Below, one piece after another: positions 58,019 to 64,000 of a stretch of DNA of 64,000 bases; the first letter of the stretch is position 1, and every line of letters begins with the position of its first letter. Position numbers and translations under genes: made by a program. Source of the DNA: Chitinophaga filiformis (GTDB lineage: Bacteria; Bacteroidota; Bacteroidia; Chitinophagales; Chitinophagaceae). The notes under the pieces are model-generated. The model searched no databases. It had not been told where the DNA came from and was given only the letters and a program-made list of their open reading frames with translations. The stretch covers positions 28,237-92,236 of the forward strand of contig NZ_JAKIRP010000027.1 in assembly GCF_021646545.1 (NCBI RefSeq). The letters are read 5' to 3'.

Positions 58019-58477
58019 CTACTTGTCCTTGTTTTTTTCTACAGCTTGAATTATCTGAAGTCCTACTTCTCCAGGAAAGAATGAATAAACAAACTCTATA
58101 TGACTATCATCCAAAGACAAAGTCAGTACCCTTTCTAAAGTCGGTCCAAATCTCCATGACAAGTCATTTTCATCAAGATATTTAATTAACTGATCTAAGG
58201 TAAGCTCTCGCCATTCAAGAACCTCCCCGTTTAACGTTAAAGAATAAACTCCGTCTTGTTTATCAATGTGCACCACAGCATATGCGACCCTATCATCTTC
58301 AGTTGCCCCAACGTTAATAGTCACCCCATTAATAGTACACTGATAAAGCCGGCTTTTCCCGTTAGGGTGTATATCAGTTGAATGTAACCACTTGCTTCTT
58401 TTTGAAGGGACTGTACCACCTACAGTCAGCCCTTCAATGGTGCCGGATTTAACAAAATCAGCTAGTCTACTATCCAT
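58019..58477 (-). CDS. Hypothetical protein, 152 residues (possible immunity-type)
   Basis: A soluble acidic protein (KSRLYQCTINGVTINVGATE, AYAVVHIDKQDGVYSLTLNG, DQLIKYLDENDLSWRFGPTL). Mixed alpha/beta with no domain I recognise. It stands alone with about 100-base spacers on both sides, the same spacing as the next three genes, suggesting independent transcription units or loosely packed acquired cassettes. Confidence 0.65.
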   Translation of the reverse strand: MDSRLADFVKSGTIEGLTVGGTVPSKRSKWLHSTDIHPNGKSRLYQCTINGVTINVGATEDDRVAYAVVHIDKQDGVYSLTLNGEVLEWRELTLDQLIKYLDENDLSWRFGPTLERVLTLSLDDSHIEFVYSFFPGEVGLQIIQAVEKNKDK

Positions 58478-58581
58478 TTTTTTTGCTTTGGTATTGATAA
58501 CTTAATTAGTCTGGTTAATCTATCTTTATCCGCCTAAAGTACTGTTCCATTTGTCTTACCCCTTCTACCATACCGTCGTCT

Positions 58582-59046
58582 CTAAAGCAATTCTCGCTGC
58601 CTCGCAAATTCAACAAATTCAATTGAGTTATTGGGTGGAGGCTCTTCCAATGTCATACAAGCAACCGCAGAATTAGTAAAGGCTTTTATATCGTTGAAGA
58701 TCTTAATATTTTCCCTCATATCATCGACATCATCAAAAGTCCCTAAGGCAGAAATTCCTAAAATCATTTTGCCATCATCCGTATAAGCAACAATAGCAAA
58801 GGCAATCCATGACTTTTCGTCAAGGTTTTTTAAATATATATTATCGATGCCGGTTACATGCTCTTCATAAAATGATAATACGAGATCTATATTCTTTGAA
58901 TCAATTTCCTCTTCACCTGCCTCCGTTGTAATCAGATAGGAATCAGTAACTGGTTCCCTTTCCGGCACATACTTATCAAGGAATTGTGTCACAAATTTTG
59001 CATCTCTTGTATCAACTAAAAAATATTGATCTATTAATTCCGGCAT
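58582..59046 (-). CDS. Hypothetical protein, 154 residues (possible immunity-type)
   Basis: An acidic soluble protein (KFVTQFLDKYVPEREPVTDS, KNIDLVLSFYEEHVTGIDNI, YLKNLDEKSWIAFAIVAYTD). The strand-helix alternation and a conserved-looking GISALGTFDD stretch suggest a small alpha/beta fold of an immunity type. No family named with confidence. Confidence 0.65.
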   Translation of the reverse strand: MPELIDQYFLVDTRDAKFVTQFLDKYVPEREPVTDSYLITTEAGEEEIDSKNIDLVLSFYEEHVTGIDNIYLKNLDEKSWIAFAIVAYTDDGKMILGISALGTFDDVDDMRENIKIFNDIKAFTNSAVACMTLEEPPPNNSIEFVEFARQRELL

Positions 59047-59128
59047 GTTGGAAATTTATGGGCTTAATATATTCGAAGAACCAGATGTATCTGCTCTAAA
59101 CATCTTTTATACATGAACATTCGCAGTC

Positions 59129-59530
59129 TCAATTGAAATCTACAGAACTTGCTATGACCTCGATGTCTGATATTGTTATACCACTGTCCCGTATACTTGG
59201 CAGAATTCCTGATACCTTTGTGTAGTATGCCGACACACTGAGGGCTCCAATTACAAATTGTCTTCCTTCTGTTTTAACAGCGAAGAATTTACCATGTACA
59301 CCTTTCCTTAGGTTTCGCATTGGCAAATGTTGAATCTCTTCATCGGACATTTTGCTTATACAGACACCGGACAATGAAGTAGGTATATTTAAATAGAACA
59401 CACCCAAAAACTCAACCTCTACATAATTGTATGTATTCAACCCTCCTGTCCCTCCTCTTAGAACAAGCACGCGAAGCCCTTCCATAAAATCCCACAACTC
59501 GAAACGCTCTTTTGATTCATAAATTAACAT
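59129..59530 (-). CDS. Hypothetical protein, 133 residues (paralogue of the next upstream gene)
   Basis: A soluble beta-rich protein: MLIYESKERFELWDFMEGLR, LRGGTGGLNTYNYVEVEFLG, VFYLNIPTSLSGVCISKM. The same order of motifs is found in the 128-residue protein encoded at 59634-60020 (IIFESDAIFNMRDFVIDSKV, VKYIDIPVSLNGIKIKK, CVYYVRDTSFVSSIRKDLKK). The two are diverged tandem paralogues. Function unknown. Duplicated small genes are common in immunity arrays. Confidence 0.65.
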   Translation of the reverse strand: MLIYESKERFELWDFMEGLRVLVLRGGTGGLNTYNYVEVEFLGVFYLNIPTSLSGVCISKMSDEEIQHLPMRNLRKGVHGKFFAVKTEGRQFVIGALSVSAYYTKVSGILPSIRDSGITISDIEVIASSVDFN

Positions 59531-59633
59531 ATCTATGTTTATTTAATTCGCCCACATAATTTAAAACAAATGACATTGCCATATTTATACGGCAGCCGCC
59601 GAAACAACATAATCCCTACCGTTTTCACAACCA

Positions 59634-60020
59634 CTAAGCAGACGCGATTATTTTAATCTTTTTCAAATCTTTTCTTATACTCGACACAAAAGAAGTATCC
59701 CGCACGTAATAAACGCACAGTCCAGAACAACCGATAACGTATTCAACATTCTCAGATTCAATGATAAATTGCTTAAAGCTCGGTGCATCATTAATGACAT
59801 TAAATATTGGATCTAAAAATTGGTCTTTTACCACCTTCTTTATTTTGATACCATTTAGTGAGACAGGGATATCTATATATTTCACATCAACAAACTTAAT
59901 ATCAATGTGGTTTTCCTTTACGTTCAATGGCGCACGTCCCCTCAACAATAAGACCTTAGAATCAATCACAAAATCACGCATATTAAAAATGGCGTCAGAT
60001 TCAAATATTATCATACCCAT
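59634..60020 (-). CDS. Hypothetical protein, 128 residues (paralogue of 59129-59530)
   Basis: Starts MGMIIFESDAIFNMRDFVID and shares several stretches with the following gene: the RG near residue 27, the IP-SL-G motif near 52 and the S-x-R-x-x-L/G-x-x-I end. Mainly beta with one terminal helix. Low GC. No signal peptide. Unknown function. Confidence 0.65.
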   Translation of the reverse strand: MGMIIFESDAIFNMRDFVIDSKVLLLRGRAPLNVKENHIDIKFVDVKYIDIPVSLNGIKIKKVVKDQFLDPIFNVINDAPSFKQFIIESENVEYVIGCSGLCVYYVRDTSFVSSIRKDLKKIKIIASA

Positions 60021-60512
60021 GAATTTATAATCGTAACCATGAACCTACTCTCAATCGAGTACTATCGAACTGCCGACCCGTATTTTATTCAATCACTACG
60101 AACTACAAACACCTATAAAAAACGAATCAGCAGATTTAAACAAAGATTTTTCATAAGCACATGCTTAATACGGCTACCAGGTAATTATAAATGCCTGATA
60201 GATACAAACAGATGACTCACCCTATAGCTATAAACTAACTTTCCATCCACAAAGAAAATACAATATCCCTAATATTAGGAATATTTGACAACCAAATTCT
60301 CTAATTTCCTTTCAATAGCTTTTTGAGTTCCATAATAACCAAAAGAGCACTATTTACATGCCGCCTTCTCCCCAAACGTATCCCCCTCCCCTCCCACCTC
60401 CCTACTCGTTTAAACAATAATTCCTTTACTCAAACTTAACACTTCCCTAAAACTCCCGTAATATTCGCTCACCACCTTTGCACATTCACATTACTCACCA
60501 AAATCCATAACG
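60021..60512. other. AT-rich gap upstream of the second TonB receptor
   Basis: A 492-base gap between divergent genes. Near the receptor, CACCTTTG (one base off TAnnTTTG) lies 31 bases before the start and could be the -7 box. A C-rich run occurs at about 60360-60405. No gene seen. Confidence 0.5.
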
Positions 60513-63500
60513 ATGACGAATTGTCAAAGACGGATGTTCATTACCTTTTTTCTGTGTTTAGCGTCCATCTACTCATTCGCGCAAGCCAACCTCGCCGGTA
60601 TCTCCGGTAAAGTGCGCGGAGCTGATGGCACACCTTTACCGGGTGCTATGATCCTGGTAAGAAACGAGTCTACCGGCTTTCAGACCAGGGCCGTTTCAAA
60701 TGACAAGGGGGAGTTCTTACTGAAAGAACTGCCTTTAGGTACGCCGTATTCCGTTACTGTTGAAGCCATGGGAATGGTATCGCAAAAGCAAACAGGATAT
60801 TCATTGAACCAGGGCGACCTGCTGACGGTAACTTTTAAAATGGAAGAGAAAACAACAGAACTACAAGCTGTTGTAGTTACTGCAGGTTCCAACAAAAACA
60901 AAGTGGAGAATATCGGTGCAGCAACCGCTGTAACAGCAAAGGATATTGCGAAACTGCCTGTGAACGGACGTAATTTCACGTCGCTGATGGACCTCTCTCC
61001 TCTAAGCAGTGGGTCAAACCTCTCCGGACAACTTGCTTCTGCTACCAATTTTACAATTGATGGTATGGCGGCAAGAGGCACTATTTCCGGCGGACAACCT
61101 ACTGGTGCTTATTCCATCTCTATGGAGGCCGTAAGGGAATTCCAGGTGGTGACTAATCAATATGATGTTACCTATGGTAATGCTGGTGGCGGAACTGTCA
61201 GTACAGTAACGAAATCAGGTACGAATACACTGACAGGTAGTGCCTTTACATTCCTCAGAACCGACTGGCTGTCGAGCAAATACGGCCTTAACGGACAGAA
61301 ACGCAATCAGCCATTCTCTACTTATCAATACGGTTTCTCTATCGGCGGACCGATCATCAAAGACAAGGCGCACTTCTTCTTTGCCTGGGACCATCAGGAG
61401 GACTCCCGTCCTTTGAGTATCGCCTATATTCAGTCGCCCGATGATGAAAAGAGATACAATATCACACAGGCAGGACTGGATCAGTTCCTGGCTATCGCAA
61501 GAAGCAAATACGGCGTGGCTAACAGTCCTCAGGTAGGCCAGTTCGACAAGAAGAAAAATACACATGCACTCTTCGGAAGAATAGACTGGCAGCTGAATGC
61601 AAAGAACCTGCTGACTATCAGAGATAACTTCATCTATGACATGGATAATCAGTCTGACGGAGACAATACTGCGATCAACATCTTCGAAGTATACAGCAAC
61701 CGCAAAAGCATCAACAACAGCATTATGGCGTCGCTGCGTACTTCTATCAGTCCCCGCGTGACCAACGAATTAAAACTGCAACATTACTGGGAGTATAATA
61801 AACTGTTTGCCAACTCGCAGCTGCCGGCTGATAATATTCCGCGCGCTATCGTACAGAATGTGACATCTTCCAGCGCTGAAGGTACTACACTTAGTACCGC
61901 AATACAATTGGGAGGACAGCGTTATGGTGGCGACTACTTCAACAACCACCAGGTACAACTGATAGATAACGTTTACTGGAATGTTGGAAAATCACACTTC
62001 ACCTTCGGTGGTGGTGTTACATTCACCAACCAGAACTCCATTTATGGTAGCGAGACAAACGGACGTTTTTTCTTCACCGGTCTTACTAACTTCGACAACC
62101 TGACGCCTTACCGTTATGCAAGGGACGTATATTTAACTGATGACCACAACATCAAATTCAATATACTCGTTCCGAATGCATATGCACAGGTACAAACAAC
62201 TGTAGCGCCAGGGCTCGACATTACCGGCGGTATACGTGTGGACTACACCGCTTACCTGGACAGGGCTAACTACAACGCAACAGTTGACAGAACACTTGGA
62301 CTCAATACATCCAATAAGCTCAGAACACTGCAGGTACAGCCACGTATTCAGGCAACATGGGACATCGGACAGAACAAACGCGATATCATCCGCGTTGGCG
62401 CCGGCATCCTGGGTTCTGCACTCAACCCGTATTCTATGATCAACAATATGCTGTTCGACGGTTCACATATTGTTGGCGTAGACCTGACAGGAACCCTGGT
62501 ACCTACACCTGATTTCATCTCCTACAGAAAAAATCCGGCTACCGCTCCGGGTATGGATCTCATCAACAATCCAAATATCCCGAAGCTGGCTACCATTAAC
62601 ATGAATGGAAAGGATGCGAAAGTACCTACCGTCTATAAAGCCAATGCATCTTACTCCCACTTCTTTACAGAAAATTTCAGGGTGAGCATCAACGGCTACC
62701 TTACACTGGGACGGAACAACTATACGTATATTGACCGTAACATGGTGGATCAGCCTTACTTCCGTATTGCTCAGGAAGACAATCGCGGTGTGTATGTTCC
62801 TGCGAATACTATTACTACTTCCAATGGTGCTGCCGACTGGACACAAAGCCGTAAAACCACCGAAGTAGGACGTGTACTGGAATTACAAAGCATTGGAAAA
62901 GTAAACCAGATGGCGTTCGTACTGGATGGAGCGTACCGTTACTTCAGAGACGGTGAGATCGCCTTCTCCTACACATGGAATAGCAGTAAAGACAACACTT
63001 CCTACAACGGTAACGTGGCAAATACAGCAACACTGGTGCAATACGTTAAAGACGATCCGCGTGACCTGAGTAAGATGTCATACTCTGACAACCAGTTCAG
63101 AAATAAAGTAGTTGTATACGGTACTGCTCCAACATTCTGGGGTATCAGCGTAGGTGTGCGTTTCTCAGGTATCGGCGGTACCCGTTATTCACTTACCGTG
63201 AATGGTAACATGAACGGCGACTTCGTTGCTACCAACGACCTCGCTTATATTTACGATCCTAAAGCTGCCAGCACTCCTCAATACATCAAAGATGGTATCA
63301 ACGCTTTATTGAACAATCCTAAAGTAGAAGAGAGCACCAAGGAATATATCACCAGCAGCTTTGGAAAAATAGCAGAAAGAAATGGTGGAGAAAACCCATT
63401 CTATGGTGTATTCGACATCCGGGTGAGCAAGAAAATAAAGACGTTCAAAAAACAGTTCGTTGAAATATCCGGCGATCTGTTCAACGTGGCGAACTCATTG

Positions 63501-63671
63501 AACAAATCATGGGGTGTGAATCATAACGTGGGTACAACCAGCCTGTATACCATTACGGGTTTTGATCCGACTACTAATACCTACAATTACCGTGTGAATA
63601 CCAATGCCGGGGTTTCCGGATTAAGTGGTAATCCTTTCCAGGTACAGATCGGGTTGAGGTATGGCTTCTAA
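60513..63671 (+). CDS. TonB-dependent receptor with carboxypeptidase-regulatory domain (Oar-like)
   Basis: A 1052-residue protein with a signal peptide (to about residue 24, ASIYSFAQ). It has a CarboxypepD_reg-like domain (GISGKVRGADGTPLPGAMIL) at about 30-110, a plug with VVVTAGSNKNKVENIGAATA and YDVTYGNAGGGTVSTVTKSG, and a large barrel ending QIGLRYGF. The plug style (LPVNGRNFTSLMDLSPLSSG) is of the Oar type rather than SusC, and no SusD gene follows. It probably takes up or secretes a larger substrate (peptide, protein or oligosaccharide) with TonB energy. Followed by a strong terminator. Confidence 0.92.
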   Translation: MTNCQRRMFITFFLCLASIYSFAQANLAGISGKVRGADGTPLPGAMILVRNESTGFQTRAVSNDKGEFLLKELPLGTPYSVTVEAMGMVSQKQTGYSLNQGDLLTVTFKMEEKTTELQAVVVTAGSNKNKVENIGAATAVTAKDIAKLPVNGRNFTSLMDLSPLSSGSNLSGQLASATNFTIDGMAARGTISGGQPTGAYSISMEAVREFQVVTNQYDVTYGNAGGGTVSTVTKSGTNTLTGSAFTFLRTDWLSSKYGLNGQKRNQPFSTYQYGFSIGGPIIKDKAHFFFAWDHQEDSRPLSIAYIQSPDDEKRYNITQAGLDQFLAIARSKYGVANSPQVGQFDKKKNTHALFGRIDWQLNAKNLLTIRDNFIYDMDNQSDGDNTAINIFEVYSNRKSINNSIMASLRTSISPRVTNELKLQHYWEYNKLFANSQLPADNIPRAIVQNVTSSSAEGTTLSTAIQLGGQRYGGDYFNNHQVQLIDNVYWNVGKSHFTFGGGVTFTNQNSIYGSETNGRFFFTGLTNFDNLTPYRYARDVYLTDDHNIKFNILVPNAYAQVQTTVAPGLDITGGIRVDYTAYLDRANYNATVDRTLGLNTSNKLRTLQVQPRIQATWDIGQNKRDIIRVGAGILGSALNPYSMINNMLFDGSHIVGVDLTGTLVPTPDFISYRKNPATAPGMDLINNPNIPKLATINMNGKDAKVPTVYKANASYSHFFTENFRVSINGYLTLGRNNYTYIDRNMVDQPYFRIAQEDNRGVYVPANTITTSNGAADWTQSRKTTEVGRVLELQSIGKVNQMAFVLDGAYRYFRDGEIAFSYTWNSSKDNTSYNGNVANTATLVQYVKDDPRDLSKMSYSDNQFRNKVVVYGTAPTFWGISVGVRFSGIGGTRYSLTVNGNMNGDFVATNDLAYIYDPKAASTPQYIKDGINALLNNPKVEESTKEYITSSFGKIAERNGGENPFYGVFDIRVSKKIKTFKKQFVEISGDLFNVANSLNKSWGVNHNVGTTSLYTITGFDPTTNTYNYRVNTNAGVSGLSGNPFQVQIGLRYGF

Positions 63672-63691
63672 ATTTCAGCAGAAATAGTAAT

Positions 63692-63723
63692 AAAAAGGGC
63701 CTCGCATTGCAAGGCCCTTTTTT
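63692..63723 (+). terminator. Terminator of the TonB receptor gene
   Basis: AAGGGCCT / AGGCCCTT stem with loop CGCATTGCA, followed by TTTTTT, 21 bases after the stop. Confidence 0.88.
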
Positions 63724-63758
63724 ATTGAACATAGGTTCCTCCCCCCTTTTCCTGCATC

Positions 63759-63869
63759 AAACCAGGATATGACTAGCATATGACCAGGATTAACTTCCGA
63801 TTATCCTCCGATCTGATCGGAAGATAATCGGAGGTTAATCCTGGTCATATGCTGGTTATATGCTAGTCA
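63759..63869. repeat. Palindromic repeat family 1, copy B
   Basis: Two 54-base arms (63759-63812 and 63816-63869) pair at 46 positions around a 3-base loop (CTG). The core is GGATTAACTTCCGATTATC and its complement. Arms are built of 11-base units such as AGCATATGACC. Copy A is at 11331-11432. Stem bases that differ between copies change together on both arms. Confidence 0.88.
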
Positions 63870-63938
63870 CATCTGTATTAATTCAGGATTGGCTTTACAT
63901 ATTTGGTAAGAAGCGTAAGCTAAATTAAATTACTAATT

Positions 63939-64000
63939 ATGAAAAAGAAAGCCATGGGCCGCCCAGCGGTGTATGAAGCGAGTTTTAAGGTAAGTATTGC
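63939..64000 (+). CDS. Probable transposase OrfA, start only
   Basis: An ATG at 63939 opens a frame of 20 residues cut by the window edge (MKKKAMGRPAVYEASFKVSI). The KKAMGRPAVYEASFKV start is like the N terminus of IS3-type OrfA or HTH transposases in Bacteroidota. The short sequence makes the call tentative. Inverted terminal repeats could not be identified. Confidence 0.55.
   Translation, partial: MKKKAMGRPAVYEASFKVSI

Noticed and set aside
55311..60020. A polymorphic toxin or Rhs gene for the immunity-like array
   Set aside because: No large repeat protein, toxin domain or secretion gene is present in the stretch.
1..64000. rRNA, tRNA or CRISPR features
   Set aside because: No tRNA-type TTCRA loop context, rRNA stretch or regularly spaced identical repeats were noticed by eye. 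A covariance-model scan would settle it.

Overview
The window looks like a chromosomal segment of a soil-type Bacteroidota, most like Chitinophaga and relatives. This rests on a SusC/SusD pair with a DUF3823 lipoprotein, a second large TonB-dependent receptor, a type IX secretion C-terminal tail on a 1,416-residue glycosidase, an exosortase N / VIT-domain pair, signal peptides ending in ..AQ, and promoters of the Bacteroidota form TTTG-N20-TAnnTTTG. No rRNA, tRNA or CRISPR array was seen. Species cannot be fixed from the sequence alone.

Layout. 1-1.4 kb: truncated secreted SAM hydrolase-like gene, then a Cys-rich four-helix copper-binding protein overlapping a MESH1-like HD hydrolase. 1.4-6.0 kb: TolC/MacA/MacB-type efflux operon on the minus strand. 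6.2-7.6 kb: a three-gene toxin / antitoxin / SecB-like chaperone module. 7.9-9.9 kb: secreted GH51 arabinofuranosidase. 10.4-13.3 kb: a DTAxF heptad-repeat secreted protein, a small beta-barrel protein, a lipoprotein and an AraC regulator with an HMA-like front end. 13.4-20 kb: an alpha-2-macroglobulin carrying an inserted carboxypeptidase-regulatory/TonB-plug-like module, followed by a lipoprotein. 20-24.1 kb: hybrid histidine kinase, SRPBCC protein and acetyltransferase. 24.2-28.1 kb: exosortase N and its VIT-domain substrate/partner.

28.3-34.8 kb: a six-gene plus-strand operon of DUF427, a flavin disulfide reductase-like enzyme, an ABC ATPase, a permease fused to a binding domain (EgtV/EgtU type), EgtB and EgtD. 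This combines ergothioneine synthesis with a probable ergothioneine importer. The two halves of the importer's binding domain are in swapped order, which reads as a circular permutation. 34.8-39.8 kb: DinB, TetR, FabF, DUF3820 and an unknown 407-residue protein. 39.9-51.6 kb: DUF3823/SusD/SusC facing a GH87-like multi-domain secreted glycosidase, plausibly one alpha-glucan utilisation locus. 51.8-54.9 kb: paired small membrane proteins, LysR and small proteins. 54.9-60.0 kb: visibly AT-rich array of about nine small, mostly unrecognised minus-strand genes, resembling an immunity-gene array without a visible toxin. 60.5-63.7 kb: Oar-like TonB-dependent receptor. 63.9 kb to the edge: start of a probable transposase.

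Two dispersed palindromic repeat families stand out. Each has two copies in non-coding gaps, and in each family the two arms differ between copies in a compensating way (11.36 and 63.8 kb; 36.0 and 45.9 kb). They are not explained by any gene and may be mobile hairpin elements or structured RNAs.
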